61,482 nt of DNA from Hymenobacter mucosus (GCF_900188255.1 NZ_FZNS01000017.1:1-61482), one strand, 5' to 3'. Positions 16,068 through 24,446 are shown, counted from the first letter of the stretch. Notes: a model not told the origin generated them from the letters alone. Made by a program: numbers and translations.

Positions 16068-17269
16068 ACCTTTTCGATGATGGCAGCATAGCCCTGGCCC
16101 ACGCCTACGCACATGGTGATAAGAGCGTAGCGCTTGTTTTGCTTGTGCAGCTCCAGAGCAGCCGTGTTGAGGATGCGGGCCCCACTCATGCCTAGGGGGT
16201 GGCCCAGCGCAATGGCGCCCCCGTTGGGGTTGATGCGCGGGTCGCTGCCTTCCAAGCCTAGGCCGCGCACGCAGGCCAACGTTTGGGCAGCAAAGGCCTC
16301 ATTGAATTCAATGATATCCATCTGGTCCAGCGTAAGGCCAGCCTTCTTCAGGGCCTGTTGCGACGCTGGCACGGGCCCGATACCCATGGTTCGCGGCTCC
16401 ACGCCCGCTACCCCCATGCTCACGATGCGGGCTCGGGGGGTAAGGTTATGCTGCTTAATACCTGCTTCTGAGGCCAGCAGCAACGCTGCTGCGCCATCAT
16501 TCAGGCCCGAGGAGTTGCCGGCCGTTACGGAGCCGTTCTTTCGGAAGGCGGGGCGGAGCTTGGCCAGCCCATCGAGGGTAGTGTTCGACTTGATGAACTC
16601 GTCCTCCGCAAACAGCACCGGCTCGCCCTTACGCTGGGGAATCGCCACGGGTACGATTTCCTCGGCAAAGCGGCCCGAGTCGCGGGCACGGCCGGCCCGC
16701 TGGTGGGAGTCGTAGGCAAACTGGTCCTGGTCTTCGCGGCTGATGTGGTATTGGTCCACGAGGTTTTCGGCCGTTTCGCCCATGGCGTCAGTGCCGTAAA
16801 GCTCCTCCAGCCGGGCATTCACAAAGCGCCAGCCGAAGCTGGAATCATACATCTTGGAGTCGGTGCCAAAGGCTTTGGTTGGCTTCGACATGACGTAGGG
16901 CGCGCGGGTCATGCTTTCTACCCCGCCGGAGATGAACAAGTCCCCGTCGCCGCTCTGGATGGCGCGGGCGGCAGCAATGCTGGCCGAAAGGCCCGAGGCG
17001 CAGAGGCGGTTCACGGTTTCGCCGGGCACGGAGGTAGGCAGACCCGCCAGCAGCAACGCCATGCGGGCCACGTTGCGGTTATCCTCCCCTGCTTGGTTGG
17101 CACAGCCCAGAATAACGTCGGCAATAGCGGCCGGATCGACTGTGGCATTACGCTTCAGGAGTTCCTGGATAACCAGGGCCGCCATGTCATCGGGACGAAC
17201 AGCGGACAGCGTGCCGCCGAAGTTGCCGATGGGCGTCCGGATACCGTCGATGATATAGGCTTGGTTCAT
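16064..17269 (-). CDS. paaJ: 3-oxoadipyl-CoA thiolase PaaJ
   Basis: A 401-residue acetyl-CoA acyltransferase, the same length as E. coli PaaJ. The acyl-accepting cysteine lies in NRLCASGLSA (near residue 89), the base histidine in GGAIALGHPLGMSGAR, and the second cysteine in MCVGVGQG. In this pathway it cleaves 3-oxo-5,6-dehydrosuberyl-CoA and 3-oxoadipyl-CoA to acetyl-CoA and shorter CoA esters. The start at 17269 (MNQAYIIDGIRTPIG) is canonical. Five upstream residues (to 17284) would also be in frame. Coupled to paaY by a 4-nt overlap. A REP-like palindrome lies between it and paaI. Confidence 0.95.
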   Translation of the reverse strand: MNQAYIIDGIRTPIGNFGGTLSAVRPDDMAALVIQELLKRNATVDPAAIADVILGCANQAGEDNRNVARMALLLAGLPTSVPGETVNRLCASGLSASIAAARAIQSGDGDLFISGGVESMTRAPYVMSKPTKAFGTDSKMYDSSFGWRFVNARLEELYGTDAMGETAENLVDQYHISREDQDQFAYDSHQRAGRARDSGRFAEEIVPVAIPQRKGEPVLFAEDEFIKSNTTLDGLAKLRPAFRKNGSVTAGNSSGLNDGAAALLLASEAGIKQHNLTPRARIVSMGVAGVEPRTMGIGPVPASQQALKKAGLTLDQMDIIEFNEAFAAQTLACVRGLGLEGSDPRINPNGGAIALGHPLGMSGARILNTAALELHKQNKRYALITMCVGVGQGYAAIIEKV

Positions 17270-17285
17270 TTTATTAGCTATCAAC

Positions 17286-17314
17286 CGTCATGCTGAGCTT
17301 GTCGAAGCATGACG
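17286..17314. repeat. REP-like palindrome, copy 2
   Basis: An imperfect palindrome with arms CGTCATGCT (17286-17294) and AGCATGACG (17306-17314), loop GAGCTTGTCGA. It is related to the element at 15415-15447 and sits in the short gap between paaI and paaJ, where a stem-loop could affect operon mRNA stability. Confidence 0.7.
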
Positions 17315-17325
17315 TTCATTCATTT

Positions 17326-17757
17326 TTACAATATTTCCTTGCTGGTGCGGTAGGCGGTGCCCTTGAATAAGGCTAACGCCACACCGTACTGGTTGGTGGC
17401 GCGAATCTGGTACACGCCTACTTTATGCTTGAGACCTTCTTCCCGCGCTTCCACCGTGATGACGTCGCCTAGCTTGCCAGCCTCCAGATAGTCGATGGTG
17501 ACGGTGAGGCCCACACTTTGGCGGCCGTGGCTGTTGCAGGCAAAGGCAAACGCCGAGTCGGCCGCCGAGAACGTAACGCCGCCGTGCAGGGCCGCAAAGC
17601 CGTTGAGCATGTCGGGCCGCACCGTGAAGTGCAAACGGCAGTACCCTGGTCCCACCTCATCTACTTCTAGCCCGAGCAGCTTGCTAAAGGCGTCATGCTG
17701 CAGCATCCGGTCCTTCACGACCTCCGCTGGGCTGTTAGTGGCTGGCGGCTGGCTCAT
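17326..17757 (-). CDS. paaI: Hotdog-fold acyl-CoA thioesterase PaaI
   Basis: A 143-residue hotdog thioesterase with NGFAALHGGVTFSAADSAFA, where the HGG and following acidic residue form the active site of the PaaI class. It hydrolyses hydroxylated phenylacetyl-CoA-type esters and so frees trapped CoA. The start at 17757 (MSQPPATNSPAEV) overlaps the 3' end of paaH by 23 nt. The length agrees with E. coli PaaI (140). Confidence 0.94.
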   Translation of the reverse strand: MSQPPATNSPAEVVKDRMLQHDAFSKLLGLEVDEVGPGYCRLHFTVRPDMLNGFAALHGGVTFSAADSAFAFACNSHGRQSVGLTVTIDYLEAGKLGDVITVEAREEGLKHKVGVYQIRATNQYGVALALFKGTAYRTSKEIL

Positions 17758-18913
17758 GCTGAAAGAAAGTCTGGCCGGCCTTCACCATGCGGCGCAGGAG
17801 CGGGCTGGCGCGGTAGCGGTCCTCGTGGTATTCGTCGTAGAGGCTGTCCAGGGTCTGGAGCACGTTTTCGAGGCCGAGTGCATCGGCCCAGGCTAGTAGG
17901 CCTTGCGGGTAGTTTACACCCTTGGTCATGGCTAGCTCCAGGTCTTGCTTCGATGCTACGTTCAGGGCTAGCGCATCCACGGCTTCGTTGATGAGCATAG
18001 CTAAGATGCGGTTGAGCACCAAGCGGCCTAGGGCTTCGTCGCGGGTAGGCTGGGGCGGTGTAGCACTGTCGGCGTAGCTGTAGAAGCCGCGGCCCGACTT
18101 GCGTCCGTAGTAGCCCGCCTCAAACAGGCGCTTCTGGGTGAAGGAAGGCTTGTAGCGCGGGTCGTAGAAGAAGGACGTGAAAACCGACTCCGTAACGCGG
18201 TAGTTTACATCGTGGCCGATGAAATCCATCAGGGCAAACGGCCCCATGCGAAAGCCACCCAACTCCGTCATGGCCCAGTCGATGGTCGCCATATCGGCAA
18301 TACCTTCTTCCAGCACCCGGATGGCCTCGCCGTAGAACGGCCGCGCCACGCGGTTTACGATGAAGCCCGGCGTGTCTTTGGTCAGTACGGGCAACTTGCC
18401 CCAGCTCTGCACCAGGCCGCGCACCTCCTCGGCCAGCCCGGCGCGCGTTTGCACGGCCGGAATCACCTCAACCAGTTGCATAAGAGGAGCAGGGTTGAAA
18501 AAGTGAATCCCAATAAAGCGTTCCGGCTTCTGGCAAGCCGCGGCAATAGATGCAATAGATAGCGACGAGGTGTTGCTCGCCAGGATGCACGTATCAGATA
18601 CCAGTAGCTCTACCTCCCGAAACAGCTGCTGCTTCACCGGGAGGTCTTCCACAATGGCTTCCAGAACCAACTCACAGTCAGAGAAAGAATGGATGTCTTC
18701 CGTAAGCTGCAGGCGACCGAAGATGGCAGTAGCTGCCTCAGCCGTCAGCTTACCTTTCTCAGCTAGCTTCGTGAGGCTGCCTTGAATCGAATGGCCAGCG
18801 CGTTGCAGGGCCTGGGTGTTCTGGTCGAGGAGGCGTACGGTATGGCCCGCGGTGGCTACCACCTGGGCAATGCCCGCGCCCATGGCCCCACTCCCAATGA
18901 TGCCGACAATCAT
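17735..18913 (-). CDS. paaH: 3-hydroxyacyl-CoA dehydrogenase PaaH
   Basis: A 392-residue NAD-dependent dehydrogenase. The N-terminal Rossmann motif is VGIIGSGAMGAGIA, followed by a catalytic His region FIGIHFFNPAPLM and the domain junction DTPGFIVNRV. The C-terminal 3HCDH helical domain includes ELGGFRMGPFALMDFIG and a second half after residue 290 (DEALGRLVLNRILAMLINEA). It oxidises 3-hydroxyadipyl-CoA. Slightly shorter than E. coli PaaH (475) but containing both C-terminal domains. It begins inside the last codon of paaG (ATGA overlap at 18910-18913) and overlaps paaI at its end. Confidence 0.93.
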   Translation of the reverse strand: MIVGIIGSGAMGAGIAQVVATAGHTVRLLDQNTQALQRAGHSIQGSLTKLAEKGKLTAEAATAIFGRLQLTEDIHSFSDCELVLEAIVEDLPVKQQLFREVELLVSDTCILASNTSSLSIASIAAACQKPERFIGIHFFNPAPLMQLVEVIPAVQTRAGLAEEVRGLVQSWGKLPVLTKDTPGFIVNRVARPFYGEAIRVLEEGIADMATIDWAMTELGGFRMGPFALMDFIGHDVNYRVTESVFTSFFYDPRYKPSFTQKRLFEAGYYGRKSGRGFYSYADSATPPQPTRDEALGRLVLNRILAMLINEAVDALALNVASKQDLELAMTKGVNYPQGLLAWADALGLENVLQTLDSLYDEYHEDRYRASPLLRRMVKAGQTFFQHEPAASH

Positions 18914-19695
18914 TGACCTGTGAAGCTAGGTTGACGTTTCTCCATAAAAGCTGCTACGCCTTCCTTATAATCGGCGGTGGCACCGGCCCGCAGCTGGAAG
19001 TCGGCTTCGTAGCGCAACTGCTGGGTCAGGTCGTTGCTGAATGATACGTTCAGCAGTTCCTTCGTGTAAGCTAAGCCTTTGGTGGGCATGGCGGCTAGCT
19101 TCTTCACTAAGGCCAAGGCTTCCTGTTCAAAGGTCTCGTCGGGGAAGGTTTTGTAGATCATGCCCATCTGCACGGCTTCGGCGGCCGATACCTTGTCGCC
19201 AGTCATCATAAGGGCCGAAGCGCGCTGCATGCCAATGAGGCGGGGCAGGAAGAAAGTGCCCGCGCTGTCGGGAATCAAGCCAATCTTGCTGAACGCCTGA
19301 ATAAACGAAGCCGATTCCTTCGCTACCACAATGTCGCAGGCGAGGGCCAGGTTGGCACCGGCGCCAGCGGCTACGCCGTTCACGGCCGCTACCACCGGCT
19401 TCTCCAAGGCCCGAATCAACTCCACGATGGGGTTATACAGCTTCTCTACAATCTCGGCTACCTCGGGACTATCAGGACCCGTAATTTCTGCCAGGTCTTG
19501 ACCAGCACAAAAGGCTTTACCGGTGCCAGTGAGTAGCACGGCGCGCACGGCCGGGTCTTGCTGGCACTCGCGCAAGTGCTGCTGCAACGCCAGCGCCACT
19601 TCTCTGTTGACGCTGTTGAAAACCTGGGGCCGGTTGAAGCAGATGGTAGCAACGCCGCCATCAATCGAGAATAGCAGGGAAGGAGTTTCGGACAT
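18910..19695 (-). CDS. paaG: Ring 1,2-epoxyphenylacetyl-CoA isomerase PaaG
   Basis: A 261-residue crotonase-family enzyme. FCAGQDLAEI and GVAAGAGANLALACDIVVA form the oxyanion hole, and FSKIGLIPDSAGTFFLPRL contains the acidic residue used by PaaG-type isomerases (Asp in the PDSAG stretch). It converts the ring epoxide to oxepin-CoA and also shifts double bonds in later intermediates. The length is that of PaaG (262 in E. coli). It is coupled by a 4-nt overlap to paaH. Upstream, a 168-bp nested inverted repeat separates it from paaD. Confidence 0.93.
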   Translation of the reverse strand: MSETPSLLFSIDGGVATICFNRPQVFNSVNREVALALQQHLRECQQDPAVRAVLLTGTGKAFCAGQDLAEITGPDSPEVAEIVEKLYNPIVELIRALEKPVVAAVNGVAAGAGANLALACDIVVAKESASFIQAFSKIGLIPDSAGTFFLPRLIGMQRASALMMTGDKVSAAEAVQMGMIYKTFPDETFEQEALALVKKLAAMPTKGLAYTKELLNVSFSNDLTQQLRYEADFQLRAGATADYKEGVAAFMEKRQPSFTGQ

Positions 19696-19716
19696 GAGTA
19701 GTAGGGAGTTTACGAG

Positions 19717-19884
19717 AGCTAGAAGCTAGTCCCCTCCGCTGATGATTCTGCGCATCAGGCAGAGGGGGCTAGGGGTGGTTGATGCTGATGGAACAGTTGC
19801 TAGAGCTAGCATTAGAGGGTGCTCAACGAATAGTCAACCACCCCTAGCCCCTCCTCAACTGAGGAGGGGAACTAGCTTCTAGCT
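19717..19884. repeat. Nested inverted-repeat element between paaD and paaG
   Basis: A 168-bp element built of two nested inverted repeats. The outer arms are AGCTAGAAGCTAGT (19717-19730) and its complement (19871-19884). The inner arms are an 18-bp perfect pair (19765-19782 and 19834-19851). Between outer and inner arms each side carries its own hairpin; the right one is perfect (CCCCTCCTCA-AC-TGAGGAGGGG, 19848-19869). The whole could fold as a branched, cruciform-like structure. It fills almost exactly the gap between two operon genes and looks like a non-autonomous mobile repeat. A shorter, degenerate relative may lie near 23310-23355. Confidence 0.75.
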
Positions 19885-19888
19885 TTAA

Positions 19889-20401
19889 TTAGGCGTGGCA
19901 TTTGAAGTAGTCGAAGGGCTCTAGGCAGTCGTCGCACTGGTAGTGGGCTTTGCAGGCAGTAGAGCCGAACTGGCTAACCAGGTGCGTATGCTCCGACTTG
20001 CAGAGCGGGCAGCGGACGGCCGTGTCAGCCCCAAACAGGTTGAGCAAATGGCCGGTGGCAGTACCATCAACGGGGGGGGCAATGCCGTAGGCTTCCAGTT
20101 TCTCGCGGCCCGCTTGGCTCATCCAATCTGTGGTCCAGGCTGGGCTAAGCTGGTTGTGGATGTGCAGCTTGGTGATACCTTCCGAAAGCAGCCGCAGCCG
20201 GATTTCGGTAGCAATGGTGTTCATGGCCGGGCAGCCAGAGTAGGTAGGTGTGATGGTGACGTGGACTTCCTCACCTGCTACCCGCACCGCGCGCACAATG
20301 CCCAGGTCCAGAATACTGAGCACGGGCACTTCCGGGTCGGAAACCTCCTCCAGCAGTTGCCAGATGTGCTCCTCAGTGGGTGCCGCTAGGTGCTCTACCA
20401 T
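19889..20401 (-). CDS. paaD: Phenylacetyl-CoA epoxidase accessory protein PaaD
   Basis: A 170-residue protein. It has a MIP18/DUF59 domain (DPEVPVLSILDLGIVRAV, PTYSGCPAM) and then the PaaD-specific C-terminal zinc-ribbon-like segment with CPLC, STACKAHYQCDDC and the ending EPFDYFKCHA. PaaD is needed for activity of the multicomponent epoxidase, probably in metal-centre maturation. The ATG at 20401 (MVEHLAAPTEEHIW) overlaps the paaC stop by 7 nt; the longer open frame to 20737 runs antisense-like through paaC and is not used. Operon order paaABC-D is canonical. Confidence 0.94.
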   Translation of the reverse strand: MVEHLAAPTEEHIWQLLEEVSDPEVPVLSILDLGIVRAVRVAGEEVHVTITPTYSGCPAMNTIATEIRLRLLSEGITKLHIHNQLSPAWTTDWMSQAGREKLEAYGIAPPVDGTATGHLLNLFGADTAVRCPLCKSEHTHLVSQFGSTACKAHYQCDDCLEPFDYFKCHA

Positions 20402-21201
20402 TGCAAGCCGGGGTAGGTCCGTTGAAGATATTGCAGCTCTGCCAGCAGGTAGCCTAGGTGCTCGGAGTGGCGGCCATCTTTGCCACCTTTCTGCATGAAC
20501 ACGCCCTGGGGCACAGGCAGCGTTGCCTCCTCGAATACGCGGACTACGTGGGCGTCTATCTGCTGCTGAATAGCAACATAGTCGGGCAGGAAGCCCGCAG
20601 CCTGCAACGCTTTTTCGGTGGCAGAAGGGGTAGTCAGCTCGCCCGCATAGCGCCACAGGTTCTCTATGGCTTTTTCCACGCGGCGGCGGCTTTCCTCCGT
20701 GCCGTCTCCTAGGCGAATGACCCACTCCGAGCTCCACTTGATATGGTAGGCTGCTTCCTTCACCGATTTCTCAGCAATGGCTGCTAGCTGCGCATCGGGT
20801 CCCGACTTCAATTGAAGTAACAGGTGGTAGTGGAATGCGTCGTAGATAAACTGGCGCAGGATGGTGCTGGCAAAGTCGCCGTTGGGCTGCTCTACCAGCA
20901 GCGGGTTGCGATATTCCACGGCGCTACGCAGGTAGGCCAAATCGTCCTCAGTGCGGCCCTTACCTTCCAACTCGGCGGCGTACTGGTAGTAGCTGCGCGC
21001 CTCGCCCAGTAAGTCCAGGGCAATGTTGGCCATGGCCAGGTCCTGCTCCAGAATAGGCCCATGCCCGCACCACTCTGATAGGCGGTGCGCCAGGATCAGG
21101 CTGGTATCAGCCAGTTGCAGCACGTAGTGAAACAGCTGGGTCGGGGTTTCCGGGGAGCTGGCCGCCGCGGCTTGAGAGGGCATTGTGGGGTCCGTCATCA
21201 T
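20395..21201 (-). CDS. paaC: Phenylacetyl-CoA epoxidase subunit PaaC
   Basis: A 268-residue ferritin-like structural subunit that pairs with PaaA in the epoxidase. Helical segments include LILAHRLSEWCGHGPILEQD, MANIALDLLGEARSYYQYAA and the ending HSEHLGYLLAELQYLQRTYPG. It retains the ferritin-like fold without a complete diiron site, as usual for PaaC. The ATG at 21201 shares a base with the paaB stop (TAATG); a second ATG lies five codons later. Slightly longer than the E. coli protein (248), with an Ala/Ser-rich N-terminal extension. Confidence 0.94.
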   Translation of the reverse strand: MMTDPTMPSQAAAASSPETPTQLFHYVLQLADTSLILAHRLSEWCGHGPILEQDLAMANIALDLLGEARSYYQYAAELEGKGRTEDDLAYLRSAVEYRNPLLVEQPNGDFASTILRQFIYDAFHYHLLLQLKSGPDAQLAAIAEKSVKEAAYHIKWSSEWVIRLGDGTEESRRRVEKAIENLWRYAGELTTPSATEKALQAAGFLPDYVAIQQQIDAHVVRVFEEATLPVPQGVFMQKGGKDGRHSEHLGYLLAELQYLQRTYPGLQW

Positions 21202-21488
21202 TACATGTGCTTGATGGAATCCGGCACCTGATAGAAGGTCGGATGGCGGTAGATTTTATCGTTGGCTGGCTCGTAAAAAGCCTGTGCGTCGTCGGGGTTG
21301 GAGGCGTGCACGTGCTTAGATTCCACCACCCAAATGCTCACGCCTTCGAGGCGGCGCGTATACACGTCGCGGGCGTTCTGGATGGCCATTTCAGCGTCGG
21401 CGGCGTGGAGGCTGCCCACGTGCTTATGATCGAGGCCCTGCTTGCTGCGGATGAAAACTTCCCACAGCGGCCATTCTTTCTGGGACAT
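21201..21488 (-). CDS. paaB: Phenylacetyl-CoA epoxidase subunit PaaB
   Basis: A 95-residue protein, the usual size of PaaB. It opens with WPLWEVFIRSKQGLDHKHVGS and continues LHAADAEMAIQNARDVYTRR, both typical of the family. PaaB bridges PaaAC heterodimers in the epoxidase complex. The stop overlaps the paaC start. It is separated from paaA by 164 nt holding an inverted repeat. Confidence 0.95.
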   Translation of the reverse strand: MSQKEWPLWEVFIRSKQGLDHKHVGSLHAADAEMAIQNARDVYTRRLEGVSIWVVESKHVHASNPDDAQAFYEPANDKIYRHPTFYQVPDSIKHM

Positions 21489-21546
21489 GATGCGGTTGAA
21501 TCTTGAAAGCTAAGGTCTCGGGAGGTAGTAGACCCAGGAAAATTGG

Positions 21547-21641
21547 CCGTCCTGCTACGCTTGCCACGGTATCTCGCGGGCGGAGGGTGGGTGGAAACCT
21601 CCGCATTCAAGCAAAATATCTTGACTAGCGTAACAGGACGG
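21547..21641. repeat. Inverted repeat between paaA and paaB
   Basis: The outer arms are 15 nt with one mismatch (21547-21561 and 21627-21641; CCGTCCTG-C-TACGCT against CCGTCCTG-T-TACGCT). Inside lies a second hairpin with 7-bp stem GCGGAGG/CCTCCGC. It occupies most of the unusually long paaA-paaB gap and could act as an mRNA processing or stability element or be a small mobile repeat. Confidence 0.6.
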
Positions 21642-21652
21642 GTTTCTACAGG

Positions 21653-22612
21653 TTAGGCTGCTGCTGCTTTAGCGGCCTCGCGCTGCTGGCGTTTCTCAGC
21701 GTGGGCCAGGGCAGCTTCGCGCACCCAAGCGCCTTCTTCGTGAGCCTGTACGCGGGCTTGCAGGCGCTCCTTGTTGCACATACCGTTGCCCTTCACCACG
21801 TTCCAGAATTCTTCCCAGTCTACGTCGCCGAAGTCGTAGCCCTGTTTGGCTTCGTTCCATTTCAGGTTGGGGTCAGGTACGGTGAGGCCCAGGAACTCGG
21901 CCTGGGGCACCATCATATCCACAAACTTCTGGCGCAGTTCGTCGTTGGTAAAGCGCTTGATGCGCCAGTTCATCGACTGGGCCGTGTTGGGTGATTCCGA
22001 ATCTTTGGGGCCGAACATCATCAGCGTGGGCCACCACCAGCGGTTGAGGCCTTCCTGGGCCATGGCCTTCTGTTCCGGTGAGCCCTCGCACAGGGTCTGC
22101 ATGATTTCAAAGCCCTGGCGCTGGTGGAAGCTCTCTTCCTTGCACACCCGCACCATGGCGCGGGCATAGGGGCCATAGGAGGTGCGGCAGAGCGGTACCT
22201 GGTTTAGAATGGCGGCGCCATCTACGAGCCAGCCCACGCAGCCCATATCGGCCCAGCTGAGGGTAGGGTAGTTGAAAATGCTCGAATACTTGGCTTTGCC
22301 TGAGTGCAGGTCGGCCAGCATTTGGTCGCGGGAAGTACCTAGGGTTTCAGCGGCGGAGTAGAGGTAGAGGCCGTGGCCGGCTTCGTCTTGCACCTTAGCC
22401 AGCAGAATGGATTTGCGCTTGAGTGAAGGGGCGCGGGTAATCCAGTTGCCTTCCGGCAGCATGCCCACCAGCTCAGAGTGCGCGTGCTGCGAAATCTGCC
22501 GGATCAGGGTTTTGCGGTAGGCATCGGGCATCCAATCCTTGGGCTCAATGCGCATATCGGCGTCAATGCGGGCCTGAAACTGTTCTTCCTGGGTGAGTTC
22601 TAGCGTTTCCAT
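21653..22612 (-). CDS. paaA: Phenylacetyl-CoA epoxidase catalytic subunit PaaA
   Basis: A 319-residue ferritin-like diiron oxygenase subunit that, with PaaB, C and E, forms the 1,2-epoxide of phenylacetyl-CoA. Diiron ligands are visible in LAKVQDEAGHGLYLYSAAE (E-x-x-H) and CKEESFHQRQGFEIM (E-x-x-H). Conserved NRWWWPTLMMFGP and DWEEFWNVVKGNG also fit. The ATG at 22612 (METLELTQEEQF) was preferred to 22639 because the latter would start inside the putative promoter. The C-terminus is Ala-rich. First gene of the paaABCD-GHIJY transcript, preceded by a TetR-type palindrome at 22629. Confidence 0.96.
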   Translation of the reverse strand: METLELTQEEQFQARIDADMRIEPKDWMPDAYRKTLIRQISQHAHSELVGMLPEGNWITRAPSLKRKSILLAKVQDEAGHGLYLYSAAETLGTSRDQMLADLHSGKAKYSSIFNYPTLSWADMGCVGWLVDGAAILNQVPLCRTSYGPYARAMVRVCKEESFHQRQGFEIMQTLCEGSPEQKAMAQEGLNRWWWPTLMMFGPKDSESPNTAQSMNWRIKRFTNDELRQKFVDMMVPQAEFLGLTVPDPNLKWNEAKQGYDFGDVDWEEFWNVVKGNGMCNKERLQARVQAHEEGAWVREAALAHAEKRQQREAAKAAAA

Positions 22613-22628
22613 GCCTCTTAAACAAAGA

Positions 22629-22650
22629 TTAACTAACATTCGTTAGTTAA
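22629..22650. promoter_or_regulatory. Candidate PaaR operator upstream of paaA
   Basis: A perfect palindrome TTAACTAAC-N4-GTTAGTTAA, 17 nt upstream of the paaA start. On the coding strand an ATCTTTG sequence follows immediately (22622-22628 region), near the -7 type element of Bacteroidota. A bound repressor would therefore cover the promoter. The core AACGAATGTT recurs upstream of paaK. Confidence 0.75.
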
Positions 22651-22760
22651 ATGTAGAGAAAAGTTTGGGTTATGAAGCTTTTGTTGCTTGGTGGGGCAGC
22701 AAAAAGAGGTGTTTCCTCAGTCCGTATAATATAAGGATGACCCTAGGAACGCAATAGCGC

Positions 22761-23261
22761 TTAACGAGAGTAGTAGAATCTGACTACGCAAAAACACCTT
22801 CCTGGACCACAATTTGAACTAACCGCATTTACACTATCGCGCACAATCAATCGGGTAGAGGTAAGGAGTACAATGTCATGCTGACTAGGGCGGCCTATTG
22901 CTTGCCCAACACTCTCCGGTACGATGTAGCCATTCCGAACCATTCTAGTATCGCCTATGCGGCGTAGAATTAGCTTTTGCCCATTGCAGGTATAATCATG
23001 TGTTTCGTGCAAGCTGCCGGAGTACACCCAACTGTTTGGCCCAATAGTAAGAACGGCACCGGCTCGCACCGGCTCAGTGCTACCACCTTGGTACTTTAAA
23101 TCGGCACTATAACAATCGAGTCCAATGGAGTCATAATTCCAGCGGCCTTCCAGGTGGGCAGAGTTTTTTAATATCGTCTGTTCAGATCCACCAGTAGCCT
23201 CACAGGCTGCCAAGAAAAAAACTATCAAACCTATACAGCAGATAAACAAGCTATTATGCAT
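22761..23261 (-). CDS. Hypothetical lipoprotein inside the paa cluster
   Basis: A 166-residue protein with a lipoprotein signal: hydrophobic LFICCIGLIVFFL then LAAC, Cys about residue 20. The mature part has a WNYDSIGLDCYSADL segment and ends CGPGRCFCVVRFYYSR, with six or more cysteines in all. Composition is more AT-rich than the flanking paa genes and no family is recognised. It lies between paaE and paaA on the same strand but with 103 nt and 148 nt gaps, so it is probably an insertion rather than part of the pathway. Confidence 0.6.
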   Translation of the reverse strand: MHNSLFICCIGLIVFFLAACEATGGSEQTILKNSAHLEGRWNYDSIGLDCYSADLKYQGGSTEPVRAGAVLTIGPNSWVYSGSLHETHDYTCNGQKLILRRIGDTRMVRNGYIVPESVGQAIGRPSQHDIVLLTSTRLIVRDSVNAVSSNCGPGRCFCVVRFYYSR

Positions 23262-23364
23262 AATGCTATCGGCTAATAATTAATGCGAAGTCAAAAGCCA
23301 ATGCTTGCATTGCTTTAGCCTACCTCAACTCCTATTTTCTAAAGGAGGGGGTTAGTCTTTGGTC

Positions 23365-24444
23365 TTACTGGTCAAAATCCACAACCACTTTTTCCGAAGT
23401 AGGGCGGGCCTGGCAGGAAAGGACGTAGCCTTTGGCCACTTCGGTGTCCGAGAGGGAGTAGTTAACGTCCATTTCTACGGTGCCTTCCGTTACGCGGCAG
23501 CGGCAGGTGCTGCACATGCCGTTTTTGCAGGAGTAGGGCGCATCGGCGCCGGTTTCAAGCAGGGCATCTAGAATGGTGTCGCCGTAGTACGACATTTCTA
23601 GGATGCGCTTGGTGCCTTCTAGTTGCACGGTCACCTGGCTGTGCTTGTCATCCTGGCCGGCGGGTCGCTGGGCCTGGCGGGCGGCAGCACGCTGAGCGTT
23701 ACCAGCGGAGCCAAACATCTCGAAGTGGATTTTTTCGGGGGCTACCCCAGCCTCGGCCAGCACGTCCTTCACGTCGTTAATCATTTCCTCGGGGCCGCAG
23801 AGAAAGCACTCGTCAATCTCGCGGGCGGGCACAATCTTCTGTAAGAACAAGCGAGCTTTTTCGGCGTTGATGCGGCCGAACAGCAGGTCGGTGTCGCCCT
23901 GCTCGCGGCTGAGGATGTGATACACGCTGAGGCGGTCTACGAACCGGTTTTTCAGAGCCTCAATCTCCTCCTTGAAAATGATGGAGTTGCGCCCCCGGTT
24001 TCCATAAATCAGATACACCCGGCTGTGCGGCTCGGTCAAAAGCACCGTTTTGATGATGGACATCACCGGCGTAATGCCGCTACCCGCCGCAAAGGCTACG
24101 TAGAGCTTCTGCTGCTCGGGGTGCAACTCGGTGTAGAAGTGGCCCATAGGAGGCATCACCTCCAACTCCTCGCCCACGCGCAGCGTTTCCACGGCCAAGG
24201 AGGAAAACCGACCTTCTGGTACTTTCTTAATGGCTACCCGCCACTCATTATCGAGGGGGCTGCTGCAAATGGAGTAGGAACGGCGCAGTTCCTCGCCTTC
24301 GTGCTCGCGGCGGAAGGTGAGGTACTGGCCCTGGGTGAACCTGAACGTTTCGCGCAGGTCGGCGGGCACATCCAGGGATACGCTCACGCAGTCCGGCGTT
24401 TCGCGCACGATGCTTTTGATTCTAACTTTATGAAAACGACTCAT
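23365..24444 (-). CDS. paaE: Phenylacetyl-CoA epoxidase reductase PaaE
   Basis: A 359-residue electron-transfer subunit that passes electrons from NAD(P)H to the PaaA diiron centre. It has an FAD domain with RRSYSICS (about 55-62), an NAD(P)-binding domain with FAAGSGITPVMSI (about 114-126), and a C-terminal plant-type 2Fe-2S ferredoxin with the cysteines of CKNGMCSTCRC and the distal LSCQA. All four cluster cysteines are present. Length matches E. coli PaaE (356). It starts 2 nt after the TetR gene stop, so the two are co-transcribed. Confidence 0.95.
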   Translation of the reverse strand: MSRFHKVRIKSIVRETPDCVSVSLDVPADLRETFRFTQGQYLTFRREHEGEELRRSYSICSSPLDNEWRVAIKKVPEGRFSSLAVETLRVGEELEVMPPMGHFYTELHPEQQKLYVAFAAGSGITPVMSIIKTVLLTEPHSRVYLIYGNRGRNSIIFKEEIEALKNRFVDRLSVYHILSREQGDTDLLFGRINAEKARLFLQKIVPAREIDECFLCGPEEMINDVKDVLAEAGVAPEKIHFEMFGSAGNAQRAAARQAQRPAGQDDKHSQVTVQLEGTKRILEMSYYGDTILDALLETGADAPYSCKNGMCSTCRCRVTEGTVEMDVNYSLSDTEVAKGYVLSCQARPTSEKVVVDFDQ

Positions 24445-24446
24445 AA

